A program made the position numbers and the translations under genes. Under the pieces are notes generated by a model. It was not told the origin of the DNA. It worked only from the letters and a program-made list of their open reading frames with translations, and made no database searches. This document shows positions 52,977 through 60,539 of a stretch of 64,000 bases of DNA, piece by piece. Source of the stretch: Pelagibacterium nitratireducens (GTDB lineage: Bacteria > Pseudomonadota > Alphaproteobacteria > Rhizobiales > Devosiaceae). The stretch is from NCBI RefSeq assembly GCF_037044555.1, contig NZ_CP146275.1:3328501-3392500 (forward strand), read 5' to 3'. Each line of letters starts with the position of its first letter. Positions within the stretch are counted from its first letter, which is position 1.

Positions 52977-54029
52977 CTATGCCGCCTCGGCAATCTTTTT
53001 CAGGCTCGCCTCGATGGCGTCGCGGGCCAGGGGGCTTTCGCCGATGACGACGAGGCGGGTTTCGCGCGCTTCGCCCTCTTGCCAGTCGCGGTCGAAATAG
53101 GCGTTGACGCGGGGGCCGACGGCCTGGATGGCGAGGCGGGCGCGGGCGCCGGGGATGGCGGCGAAGCCTTTCAATCGCAAAACGTCATGGGTGGCGATGG
53201 TATCGGCGATGGCGGTGAGGAGCTGATCGCGGCCGGGGCCGGACGGGATGGTGAGCGAGAACGAATCGAAATCGTCGTGCTCATGGCCTTCGCCGTCATG
53301 CTCAAGCTCGTGATGGCTTTCGCGGCCTGCCAGATTGTCCTCGGTGGACATGCCAAGACCGAGAAGCGCGATTGTATCGACGTGGCCGTTGGCGGCGCGC
53401 ACGATCTGGGTGCCCTTGCGCATATGTTTTTTGAGTTCTGACTCCACCGCTTGGAGGGCGGCGGGATCGACCAAATCGGTCTTGTTGAGAACGATCATGT
53501 CGGCGGCGACCATCTGGTCTTCGAAGAGTTCGCCGAGCGGGGTTTCGTGATCGAGCATTTCGTCGAGCCGGCGCTGGGCGTCGACGGCCTCTTCATTGGC
53601 GGCGAAGCGGCCTTCGGCGAGGGCGGCGGCATCGGCGACGGTGACGACGCCATCGATGGTGACCTCGGCCTTGATCTCAGGCCAGTTGAAGGCGCGGATC
53701 AGGGGCTGGGGGAGCGCCAGGCCGGAGGTTTCGATGACGATGTGATCGGGGCGGTCGGGGCGCGCGAGGATCTGTTTCATCGTGGGGATGAAATCATCGG
53801 CAACGGTGCAGCAGATGCAGCCATTGGCAAGCTCGATCATATCCTCCTCGCGGCAGGTTTCATCACCGCACCCGGCCAGGACGTCCTTGTCGACACCGAT
53901 ATCGCCGAACTCGTTGATGATGAGCGCTATGCGCTTGCCTTTGGCGTGGGCGAGAAGATGGCGGACCAGCGTTGTCTTGCCGGCGCCGAGAAAGCCCGTG
54001 ATGACGGTTGTGGGGATTTTCGAGGTCAT
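52977..54029 (-). CDS. cobW: CobW-family GTPase (metal chaperone)
   Basis: From ATG 54029 the product is 350 residues. Walker A is GFLGAGKTTLV (12-22), the metal motif is NGCICCTV (CxCC), and NKTD follows. A Gly/His/Asp-rich loop (HHELEHDGEGHEHDD) precedes the CobW C-terminal domain. CobW proteins deliver cobalt to the chelatase at the expense of GTP. Its start overlaps the cbtA stop by 4 bases. Confidence 0.95.
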   Translation of the reverse strand: MTSKIPTTVITGFLGAGKTTLVRHLLAHAKGKRIALIINEFGDIGVDKDVLAGCGDETCREEDMIELANGCICCTVADDFIPTMKQILARPDRPDHIVIETSGLALPQPLIRAFNWPEIKAEVTIDGVVTVADAAALAEGRFAANEEAVDAQRRLDEMLDHETPLGELFEDQMVAADMIVLNKTDLVDPAALQAVESELKKHMRKGTQIVRAANGHVDTIALLGLGMSTEDNLAGRESHHELEHDGEGHEHDDFDSFSLTIPSGPGRDQLLTAIADTIATHDVLRLKGFAAIPGARARLAIQAVGPRVNAYFDRDWQEGEARETRLVVIGESPLARDAIEASLKKIAEAA

Positions 54030-54715
54030 GAGACCCTCCGTGAAAAACGTGACGTGAGAACACCATAGCTGACACCGAGCACCACCCAGAAGACGAGCCC
54101 GTTGGCGAGAACGGCGGACGCAAAGGACGCGGCGAGGCCGGCGGGAACGCCGGTCTCCTCGAGCGGGGGCCGGGGGGCGCCGGCGGCGTGCGGCAGAACG
54201 ATGAGGATGGCGGCCAAAGCGAGGGCCCACCATGTGCGCCATTTGGCAATCGCCAGCAGGCCGAGCGCCGTGGAGACGGCGGCAAAAACCCACCAGATCT
54301 GCCGCGCGCCGGTTTCGGCGACCGGCATGCCGGGCAGGCCCGGCGGCAGGCCAAGGGCGGGCGCGAGGGAAAAGGCGATGAACCCGCCGATCCCCCAAGC
54401 CAGCCCCGTCTGTGGGGTTACGGGCAGGTTGAAGATGAGCGAAATCGCCGTGATGACGAAGGCAAAGCCGGCGGCCATGAGCAGATTGGCGGCCACTGTG
54501 AAAGCGGTGCGCTCGAACCCGTCGGCGGGCATCCATTCGCCTTCGTCGTGAGAGTGGGGCGCGACGGTTTGTTCGCCGTGATCGTGGGGGGCTTCGCCCT
54601 CATAGCTTTCGGCGGCGACGATCAGGGGGATCAGCCGGAAATGCTGGATGATGGATGTGGCCAAGCCGGCACACAACGCGGCGATGAGCGCCGCGAAGAA
54701 CAGATTTCTAAACAT
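54026..54715 (-). CDS. cbtA: CbtA-family cobalt transport protein
   Basis: The 229-residue membrane protein has five to six hydrophobic segments. A first helix (NLFFAALIAALCAGLATSII) precedes a His-rich loop (PHDHGEQTVAPHSHDEGEW). PQTGLAWGIGGFIAFSLAPALGLPPGLPG, typical of CbtA, follows. With CbtB it is predicted to take up cobalt. It starts 23 bases after cbtB. Confidence 0.92.
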   Translation of the reverse strand: MFRNLFFAALIAALCAGLATSIIQHFRLIPLIVAAESYEGEAPHDHGEQTVAPHSHDEGEWMPADGFERTAFTVAANLLMAAGFAFVITAISLIFNLPVTPQTGLAWGIGGFIAFSLAPALGLPPGLPGMPVAETGARQIWWVFAAVSTALGLLAIAKWRTWWALALAAILIVLPHAAGAPRPPLEETGVPAGLAASFASAVLANGLVFWVVLGVSYGVLTSRFSRRVS

Positions 54716-54738
54716 GTGATTGAATCCCCGATCCTGCC

Positions 54739-54918
54739 TTAATGGCAGGGAAAGCCCATGGAATGGCGGGTATCGTGGGCCCCGTTATGGGCACGATAAT
54801 CGCCGGCAAAGCCCGTGCCCGCGACGAACACCGCGCCGAGGACGAGAAACAGGGCTCCAAGGAGCAGTCTTTGGGAAACAGATAGCGGACCAGCCGCCGA
54901 AACAGTTGCAGTCGTCAT
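54739..54918 (-). CDS. cbtB: CbtB-family small cobalt-transport subunit
   Basis: The 59-residue product starts at ATG 54918 behind GGAGGG. It has one membrane helix (RLLLGALFLVLGAVFVAGTG) and a His-rich metal-binding end (HNGAHDTRHSMGFPCH), the hallmark of CbtB. It is the first gene after the cobalamin riboswitch and begins the cbtBA-cobW-cobN-cobO operon. Confidence 0.93.
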   Translation of the reverse strand: MTTATVSAAGPLSVSQRLLLGALFLVLGAVFVAGTGFAGDYRAHNGAHDTRHSMGFPCH

Positions 54919-54949
54919 GGCAACACCCTCCGTGTGCGAACGCGATATG

Positions 54950-54970
54950 CCGGCCCCCTCATGGGGCCGG
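54950..54970 (-). promoter_or_regulatory. GC hairpin between riboswitch and cbtB (possible expression platform)
   Basis: CCGGCCCC (54950-54957) / GGGGCCGG (54963-54970) forms an 8-base-pair stem with a 5-base loop. It lies between the riboswitch 3' end and the cbtB ribosome site. No U-run follows, so control of translation start is likelier than termination. Direct sequestering of the GGAGGG site is not obvious from the stem alone. Confidence 0.45.
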
Positions 54971-54980
54971 GCCTGTGTGC

Positions 54981-55181
54981 TGGCAGGTCTCCTGGCTGAT
55001 CGCTTTATCGGTTCCCGGATGCCTTCCCGGCCTTTGGGCCAGTGGATAATTCCGAAATCCATCGCGACTTACAGTTGCGGGGGCAGCCACGGCATTGGCC
55101 CCTTTTTGGGTCGTCCGCACCGTGTTCCCTTTTGCTTCCCGTTTCGACTCTTGCAACGAAAGGGGAACCAACACGGTTCTA
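54981..55181 (-). ncRNA. Cobalamin (adenosylcobalamin-type) riboswitch
   Basis: The minus strand shows the hallmarks in order. An outer helix pairs ACCGTGTTGGTTCCC with GGGAACACGGT (about 55124-55181). Then come GGCTGCCCCCGCAACTGTAA, CCACTGGCC, CCGGGAAGGC and the B12 box-like AGCGATCAGGAGACCTGCC at the 3' end. It should repress the cbtBA-cobW-cobN-cobO operon when cobalamin is abundant. A TTGACG at 55206-55211 is a possible -35 element for the transcript. Confidence 0.95.
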
Positions 55182-55276
55182 GATGTGCCACGCGCAATGA
55201 CCTCTCGTCAATTGCATCGGATGGCATGCTCGCTTATCACCAAAGAGAACCGGACAACCCGAGAGGCAGGACAAAG

Positions 55277-56254
55277 ATGAAAACGCGGCGATTGGGCAAA
55301 ACCGACTTTCTGGTTTCCGAAATCGGATTGGGCACCTGGCAACTGGGCGGCGATTTCGGCCCGATCGAGGATATGGACGCCTCAACCATCCTGGCCAATG
55401 CGGCGCGGCTGGGGGTCAATTTCTGGGATACGGCCGATGTTTACGGCAACGGGCTGTCCGAGCACCGGATCGGCACGTTCTATGGCAAGCCCGACGGGCT
55501 GGTGGTGGCCACCAAGGTGGGCCGGGCGGCGGCGCTCTATCCCGACAAATACACAAAGGGCGGGGTGCGCGAGAGTCTCGAAGAGTCGGCGCGGCGGCTG
55601 TGTGTGGAGAGCATCGATCTCGCCCAGCTCCATTGCGTGCCGCGCGCAGTGCTCGAAGCGGGCGAAATCTTTGGCTGGATGGACGAGATCAAGGCCGAGG
55701 GGCTGATCAAGAACTGGGGCGCAAGCGTGGAAACGATCGCCGAAGCGGAAATCTGTCTCGAGCACGAAGGGCTCGCGACGCTGCAGATCATTTTCAACAT
55801 CTTCCGCCAGGACGCGACCGAAAGCCTGCTCGATAAAGCCATGGAGCGCGACGTCGGGGTGATCGTGCGCCTGCCGCTGGCCTCGGGGCTGCTGTCGGGC
55901 AAATATACGCGCGACACCGAATTTTCCCCCACCGACCACCGCAGCTACAATCGGGATGGGCAGGCGTTTTCAGTGGGCGAGACGTTTGGCGGCATTCCGT
56001 TCGAGGTCGGGGTGGAGCTGGCCGACGAATTGCGCGGCTATGTGCCCGAGGGCCAGCGGATGAGCCTTTTCGCGCTGCGCTGGATTTTGGACCACAAGGC
56101 GGTCTCCACGATCATCGCGGGGGTTTCGCGGCCCGACCAGATCGGGGTCAATGCCGAGGCGGGCGATCTGCCCGAACTTCCGCAGTCCGTGCATGAAAAG
56201 CTCAAGGCGTTCTATGCGGAAAAGGTGCGGCCGGCGATAAGGGGCGAGGTCTGA
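55277..56254 (+). CDS. Aldo/keto reductase
   Basis: From ATG 55277 (MKTRRLGKTDFLVSEIGLG) the product is 325 residues. The AKR motifs GTWQLGG, NFWDTADVYGNGLSE with the catalytic Asp and Tyr, and VSTIIAGVSRPDQI for NADPH binding are present. The upstream frame overlaps the riboswitch antisense and is rejected. Such proteins reduce aldehydes or sugars; the substrate is unknown. It is a single gene, transcribed away from the riboswitch operon. Confidence 0.92.
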   Translation: MKTRRLGKTDFLVSEIGLGTWQLGGDFGPIEDMDASTILANAARLGVNFWDTADVYGNGLSEHRIGTFYGKPDGLVVATKVGRAAALYPDKYTKGGVRESLEESARRLCVESIDLAQLHCVPRAVLEAGEIFGWMDEIKAEGLIKNWGASVETIAEAEICLEHEGLATLQIIFNIFRQDATESLLDKAMERDVGVIVRLPLASGLLSGKYTRDTEFSPTDHRSYNRDGQAFSVGETFGGIPFEVGVELADELRGYVPEGQRMSLFALRWILDHKAVSTIIAGVSRPDQIGVNAEAGDLPELPQSVHEKLKAFYAEKVRPAIRGEV

Positions 56255-56269
56255 GCCAGGGCGGGCACG

Positions 56270-56935
56270 TCAGGCCCTTTCCAGCAGGTCTGCCAGTTCA
56301 TCGGGCATGAGCAGCGGGACGTCGTGACCGCAGGGCAGTTCGTGGACGCTCCAGGCGGGATCGTCGCGGAGCGGGGCGGCTACAGAGCCAAAACCGTCCC
56401 AGCCGGTGGCGAGGATGAAACTCTTGCGGGCGATCTTGAGATAGGCGCCGGTGAGCGTGAGGCGTTCGGTGAAGGTGCCGGTGGGCTGTGGCGTGGCCAG
56501 CGCGGCGACCCGGTCGGTTTCGGCCTTTGTGGCGTATTCGCCATCGCCGATTTCGGGCACCGGCACGACGGGGCCGGTCAGTTTTTCGCCCATGATGTCT
56601 TCGAAGGACTGGCCATCTTCAGGGATGAAGGCGTCGAGATAGACAATCGCGGCGATGCGCTCGAGCGCACGCTCGGCCACACCCGTTGCGACGAACCCGC
56701 CATAGGAATGGGCAACCAGAACCACATCGGTCAGCTCGTGCCAGATCATCTCGTTGACGATGTCGTCGATATGGGTGCTCAGGGTGATGGGCAGCAGGGC
56801 CAGGTGCGAGCGTTCGCCCAGCCCGCTCAGCGTGGGCACGTAAACGTCATGGCCCGCCGCGCGCAGCCGCTTTGCCACACGGTCCCAACCCCATGCGCCT
56901 GTCCAGGCGCCGTGCACTACGACAAAAGTCGTCAT
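56270..56935 (-). CDS. Alpha/beta hydrolase
   Basis: From ATG 56935 the product is 221 residues. VVVHGAWTGAWGWDRVAKRL holds the oxyanion region, VLVAHSYGGFVATGVAERA the nucleophile Ser, and LPCGHDVPLLMPDEL the catalytic His. It resembles the salicylate-esterase-like, HGAW-type hydrolases. It lies 68 bases from the divergent HxlR gene, sharing an operator-like palindrome, so it is probably its target. Confidence 0.9.
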   Translation of the reverse strand: MTTFVVVHGAWTGAWGWDRVAKRLRAAGHDVYVPTLSGLGERSHLALLPITLSTHIDDIVNEMIWHELTDVVLVAHSYGGFVATGVAERALERIAAIVYLDAFIPEDGQSFEDIMGEKLTGPVVPVPEIGDGEYATKAETDRVAALATPQPTGTFTERLTLTGAYLKIARKSFILATGWDGFGSVAAPLRDDPAWSVHELPCGHDVPLLMPDELADLLERA

Positions 56936-56949
56936 CGCCTCCTCCTTAC

Positions 56950-56983
56950 GATTGCAAAATGCAATCACTTGTTTTTTGCAATC
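56950..56983. promoter_or_regulatory. Operator candidate between hydrolase and HxlR gene
   Basis: A perfect 7+3+7 palindrome, GATTGCA-AAA-TGCAATC (56950-56966), is followed by a third half-site TGCAATC at 56977-56983, exactly 17 bases after the second. All lie within the 68-base divergent spacer, where a regulator could act on both promoters. Confidence 0.7.
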
Positions 56984-57003
56984 ATTGAACCTAGAGTCAA
57001 CCC

Positions 57004-57432
57004 ATGGACTCATCAGTTTTTCGTTCCGGCTGTCCGATCAATCTCGGTCTTGAAGTGTTCGGGGACAAATGGACCCTTTTGATCATCCGCGACATGATGT
57101 TTGCGGGCAAACGGCATTTCCGCGAGTTCCTGGGCTCGGACGAGGGCATCTCCACCAACATTCTGGCGGACCGGCTGGCCATGCTGACGCGCATCGGCAT
57201 TATCACAAGGGCGGACGATCCCAGCCACCGGCTCAAGGCCATCTATTCGCTGACGGAAAAAGGCATTGAATTGCTGCCGGTGATCGCACAGATCAGCCGC
57301 TGGAGCCGCAACCATATGCCGGTCGATCCTGCGCTCGCGGCAACGGGCGAGGCACGCGATCGCGCCGGGCCGGGGGCCGTGGAGGCACAGATGGACGCGT
57401 TGCGGGCGGTGCATCTGAACACCGGCGGCTGA
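57004..57432 (+). CDS. HxlR-family transcriptional regulator
   Basis: The 142-residue protein has the HxlR winged helix with the conserved Cys at residue 10 (RSGCPINLGLEVFGDKWTLL). IIRDMMFAGKRHFREFLGS and ISTNILADRLAMLTRIGII follow. Some HxlR members sense thiol or aldehyde stress through this Cys. It is divergent from the hydrolase at 56270-56935 across a 68-base palindrome-bearing spacer. Confidence 0.93.
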   Translation: MDSSVFRSGCPINLGLEVFGDKWTLLIIRDMMFAGKRHFREFLGSDEGISTNILADRLAMLTRIGIITRADDPSHRLKAIYSLTEKGIELLPVIAQISRWSRNHMPVDPALAATGEARDRAGPGAVEAQMDALRAVHLNTGG

Positions 57433-57543
57433 CGGGGTTCGTCGTGAGCTGTGATCGTTACAGAAGATTGCACTTGATTTTGGTACGCGAAGCGCGCTTT
57501 CGATTTCGGTCCGCCAATCGTGGCGGCGTCCGAGACCTCAGCC

Positions 57544-57918
57544 ATGACCGCCCTTGCCGCAGCGCCCTCGCTCCTATCCCTTGCCGCCCCGATCCTTTTG
57601 TTGATTGCCTCGAACGTCTTTATGACGTTCGCCTGGTACGGGCATCTGAAATTTCCCGGCGCGGCGCTGTGGGTCGTGGTGCTGGTGAGCTGGGGGATTG
57701 CGTTTTTCGAATACTGGCTGGCAGTGCCCGCCAACCGGATCGGGTATGGCACCTATTCCGCGGCCGAGCTCAAGACGATACAGGAAGTGATCTCGCTATC
57801 GGTGTTCGCGCTGTTTGCGATTTTCTATCTCGGGGAGAAATTCACGCTCAACCATCTGGTCGGTTTTGCGTTTATCGCGCTGGGGGCGTTCTTCATCTTC
57901 AAGGGGCCGATTCGATAG
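57544..57918 (+). CDS. DMT-family small membrane protein (DUF486-like)
   Basis: From ATG 57544 the product is 124 residues with four membrane helices. The pattern IASNVFMTFAWYGHLKF, WGIAFFEYWLAVPANRIG, TIQEVISLSVFALFAIFYLGE and HLVGFAFIALGAFFIF is that of the DUF486/DMT family. A start at 57520 would add eight residues. It probably acts in small-molecule transport; the substrate is unknown. A terminator follows. Confidence 0.88.
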   Translation: MTALAAAPSLLSLAAPILLLIASNVFMTFAWYGHLKFPGAALWVVVLVSWGIAFFEYWLAVPANRIGYGTYSAAELKTIQEVISLSVFALFAIFYLGEKFTLNHLVGFAFIALGAFFIFKGPIR

Positions 57919-57938
57919 AGCCCTGCGTGATCGCGGGG

Positions 57939-57966
57939 GGACCGCCCCGAAAGGCGGTCCTTTTAT
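57939..57966 (+). terminator. Intrinsic terminator after the DMT-family gene
   Basis: GGACCGCC (57939-57946) / GGCGGTCC (57953-57960) forms a perfect 8-base-pair stem with a 6-base loop. It is followed by TTTTATT on the plus strand, just before the convergent aztD-like gene. Confidence 0.9.
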
Positions 57967-57968
57967 TG

Positions 57969-59159
57969 TCAGTGCACGGCGCCAGAGCCGCCGGCGACGA
58001 CGATGCCCATGGGGAGGCCATCGACGGGGATGGTTCCGGCAAGCTCGAAGGCGTTCGCATCGATCCGGTGGATCTGCGAAGCGTTGGGATCGGTCACGAG
58101 GATCTCATCGCCAGCGACCGCGATGCGGGGGCGCGGGTCGGACCAGTGGCCGTCCATGGAATAGGGTTCGGTGAGCGCCAGGGTTGCGCTTATCTCGCCC
58201 GAGAGGGTGTTGAGGCGGTGCAGATTGCCGCCCTCGGTGAAGATGTAGGCGAATTGCGGCCGGACGGAATCGACGGCGAAATGCACGCGGCGGGTGGGCA
58301 GATCGACGAGGCGGAAGGTTTCCTGATGGGGATCGATCAGCACGACGCGGTCGGCGCCGTAATTGCCGAGGAAATACTGGATGCCGACGCCGCCGAGCAG
58401 AGTGGAGCTTTTGCCTTCGGGCAGCGCCTCGTCATAGGGCAGATGGGTGATCTGAGGACCGTCGGCGCTGTCGGTGACCAGAAGAAGGCCGGTATCGCAG
58501 GCGATGGCGAGCAGATTGCCGGAACTGGCCTCGCCGTGAAGGCCGGGGCAGGCATGGGTATCACCCAATTGCTGGTCGTTGGCATCGAGGATGTTGATGC
58601 CAACGGGAAGGTTCGAGGGATCTTGGGGGTGCGGTTCGGTGACGAGGACATAACCGCCATAGGCAGCGGCGACGCCGTGATGAGGGGCGCCGGACTCCAC
58701 GAGGCGCGGTTCGTTCGTTCCGAAATCGGATTCATCGATGATCTTGGCAACGCCTTCATCGTCGAAGAACAGGGCGATCTGGCCGTGATGTTCGACGAAG
58801 TGGACGGGATATTCGCCCTCGATTGCCGCATCGAGCAGAGCGGGGTCGGTGATGTCGATGTCGCCATGGTCGCCGTGATCGTCGATGGCGATGCCGGTAT
58901 CGATGGCCTGGACGATGTTGGCACCGCCCTGAACGGCAAAGACGCGCTCGCCGCTGGAGGTGACATAGAGGCTGGCGGGACCGTTGAGGGCGAAGGTGTC
59001 GGCGATTTCGCCGGCTTGAAGGTCGATGACGTTGACGGTGCCCTGGGCCTGATCGGCTACGAAGGCGCGCCAGACGGAGACCTCGTCGGCATGCGCGATG
59101 CCGGGGAGTGCGATGCCGGCCAGAAGGAGGGCGCGGAAGAGAGGGGGGTTCGGTTTCAC
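57969..59159 (-). CDS. aztD: AztD-like periplasmic zinc chaperone
   Basis: The 396-residue exported protein starts at GTG 59159. It has a signal peptide (ALLLAGIALPGIAHA, cut near 24) and repeated beta-propeller-like blades (FVADQAQGTVNVIDLQAG, LYVTSSGERVFAV). A His/Asp-rich loop (DDHGDHGDIDITD) and a THACPGLHGEAS segment could bind metal. AztD passes zinc to an ABC-transporter binding protein in Paracoccus. The neighbouring znuA and an adjoining Zur-like box support the call. The exact ortholog status is not tested. Confidence 0.82.
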   Translation of the reverse strand: MKPNPPLFRALLLAGIALPGIAHADEVSVWRAFVADQAQGTVNVIDLQAGEIADTFALNGPASLYVTSSGERVFAVQGGANIVQAIDTGIAIDDHGDHGDIDITDPALLDAAIEGEYPVHFVEHHGQIALFFDDEGVAKIIDESDFGTNEPRLVESGAPHHGVAAAYGGYVLVTEPHPQDPSNLPVGINILDANDQQLGDTHACPGLHGEASSGNLLAIACDTGLLLVTDSADGPQITHLPYDEALPEGKSSTLLGGVGIQYFLGNYGADRVVLIDPHQETFRLVDLPTRRVHFAVDSVRPQFAYIFTEGGNLHRLNTLSGEISATLALTEPYSMDGHWSDPRPRIAVAGDEILVTDPNASQIHRIDANAFELAGTIPVDGLPMGIVVAGGSGAVH

Positions 59160-59172
59160 GGCAATTTATCCT

Positions 59173-59188
59173 TTATGTTATAACATAA
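59173..59188. promoter_or_regulatory. Zur-like operator of the aztD-like gene
   Basis: TTATGTTATAACATAA is a perfect 16-base palindrome 14 bases upstream of the GTG start. Its TGTTATAACA core is shared with the boxes between znuA and znuC. Alphaproteobacterial Zur sites follow TGTTATAnnnTATAACA-like patterns, and a zur gene lies in this cluster. Confidence 0.8.
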
Positions 59189-59263
59189 CACTGCAAATGA
59201 AAGGTTTGCGATTGTGGGGTGGAATTGGGGAATAGCGGACGTCGGGGTTTGGGTGCGGTACGG

Positions 59264-59286
59264 GTCCTCGGGGCGAGACCGAGGAC
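59264..59286. repeat. Short palindrome downstream of znuA
   Basis: GTCCTCGG-GGCGAGA-CCGAGGAC is an 8-base-pair stem flanked by GTACGG and GACGACG. The flanks recall the REP-like family seen at 46028, but the core differs. It lies in the 267-base gap between znuA and the aztD-like gene, which holds no gene. Confidence 0.5.
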
Positions 59287-59362
59287 GACGAAAGGGGGTG
59301 ACGGTCTGGGTCGTTCTGCCTTTTTGAACCATCACAATCGGGGATGGCGGCAATTTCGGGGT

Positions 59363-59391
59363 GGGGCGGGTGCCACACGGCGCCCCGCCCC
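59363..59391. other. GC-rich hairpin just after znuA
   Basis: GGGGCGGGTGCC (59363-59374) / GGCGCCCCGCCCC (59379-59391) forms a strong stem with small mismatches and an ACAC loop. It starts 36 bases after the znuA stop on the minus strand. No U-run follows it, so it may stabilise the 3' end instead of terminating by itself. Confidence 0.55.
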
Positions 59392-59426
59392 TATGCCCGG
59401 CAACCGGGTCCGGCAGGCAAACCGGC

Positions 59427-60440
59427 TCAGTCGGCGAGGCAATCGAGAAGGCTGTCAGCCATGGTGTTCATCAAGGTGAAGTACAGTTCTGGGCCGTCGG
59501 CGATGGCGGCGCCCAGGGGATCGAGGGTGCCGATGCGGGCGCCGGTGCCATCCGCGATGGTCTCGATGACCTGGGGGGAGAACTGGGGTTCGGCGAAAAG
59601 GCAGGCGGCGCCTTGCTGTTCGACAATTGCACGGATTTCGGTCAGCCGCCCTGCCCCCGGCGCGATCTCGGGATTGACGGTGAACGAGCCCGTTGCCTCG
59701 ATGTCAAAACTTTCTTCGAAGGCGTGATAGGCGTCGTGGAAGACAAAGAAGGGCGTGCCGCGGGCGGGTGCGAGGCGGGCATCGATTTCGGCCTGCAGCG
59801 CATCGAGGCGGGCAGCGAGGGCCTGGCCATTGGCGTTGTAGGTTTGCGCATTTTCAGGGTCGGCGGCGATCAGGGCGTCGGCGATGGCGGCGACCATGAG
59901 ACGGGCGTTTTGCGGGTCGAGCCAGATATGGGCATCGCCATGCTCGTGAGCGTGGTCATGATCGTCTGCGTGATCGTGGTTATCCGCGTGATCGTCCTCA
60001 TGAGCGTGTTCGTCGTGCTCATGGTCATGATCGTCGTGCGCTTCATGGCCCTCATCACCATGGCCGTGGGCTTCGAAGAGGCCCCCTTCACGCAACTCGA
60101 GGATATTCATGCCCTCGACATCCATCATCTCGATTTTCGTGGCGTTGGCCGAGATGGTTTCAAGGGGACCGTCGAGGAAGGTTTCGAGATCCTCGCCGAT
60201 CCAGAAGACCAGATCGGCGCTTTCGAGCTTGCCGGCATCGGAGGGGCGCAGGGAAAAGCCGTGCGGGCTTGCCGCGCCTTCAATGAGCAACTCGGGCGTG
60301 CCCACGCCCTCCATCACGCCTGCGACCAGCGAATGCAGCGGCTTTATGGTGGCGACCACATTGGGCGCGGCGAGCGCGGGGGTGGCGGCGAACAGCGCAA
60401 GGGCAGCGGGTGCGAGAAGAGCAAAGGCTTTATTGGGCAT
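59427..60440 (-). CDS. znuA: Zinc-binding periplasmic protein ZnuA
   Basis: The 337-residue protein has a signal peptide (LLAPAALALFAATPALA). The cluster A-I fold includes TIKPLHSLVAGVMEGVG with a metal His, FWIGEDLETFLDG and FFVFHDAYHAFEESF. A very His/Asp-rich loop of about 45 residues at roughly 118-165 (DDHDHEHDEHAHEDDHADNH) precedes HIWLDPQNA. It captures zinc for ZnuCB. It is divergent from znuC, sharing two Zur-like boxes, and points toward the aztD-like gene. Confidence 0.95.
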   Translation of the reverse strand: MPNKAFALLAPAALALFAATPALAAPNVVATIKPLHSLVAGVMEGVGTPELLIEGAASPHGFSLRPSDAGKLESADLVFWIGEDLETFLDGPLETISANATKIEMMDVEGMNILELREGGLFEAHGHGDEGHEAHDDHDHEHDEHAHEDDHADNHDHADDHDHAHEHGDAHIWLDPQNARLMVAAIADALIAADPENAQTYNANGQALAARLDALQAEIDARLAPARGTPFFVFHDAYHAFEESFDIEATGSFTVNPEIAPGAGRLTEIRAIVEQQGAACLFAEPQFSPQVIETIADGTGARIGTLDPLGAAIADGPELYFTLMNTMADSLLDCLAD

Positions 60441-60464
60441 TGTCGGAAGGGCTCCGTGCGACTA

Positions 60465-60479
60465 TGTTATGATATTACA
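60465..60479. promoter_or_regulatory. Zur-like box, znuA side
   Basis: TGTTATGATATTACA is an inverted repeat matching the TGTTATA...TATAACA pattern at most positions. It lies 25 bases upstream of znuA and, with the next box, covers the divergent promoters. Confidence 0.75.
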
Positions 60480-60484
60480 CAACC

Positions 60485-60503
60485 AATGTAATGCTATAAC
60501 ATT
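60485..60503. promoter_or_regulatory. Zur-like box, znuC side
   Basis: AATGTAATGCTATAACATT is a 19-base inverted repeat (seven of nine arm positions) centred 46 bases from the znuC start and 54 from znuA. Two boxes in 39 bases suggest cooperative or differential control of the divergent znu genes. Confidence 0.78.
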
Positions 60504-60539
60504 GCGACTTGAGTCAATGCACATCTGGCAGGATCGGGC

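Noticed and set aside
54815..55276. N-terminal extension of the aldo/keto reductase frame
   Set aside because: It runs antisense through cbtB and the cobalamin riboswitch; the family start MKTRRLGKTDF is at 55277.
59930..60070. Apparent tandem DNA repeat (catgatcgtc-like)
   Set aside because: It is the codon pattern of the His/Asp-rich loop of ZnuA, not an independent repeat or CRISPR.
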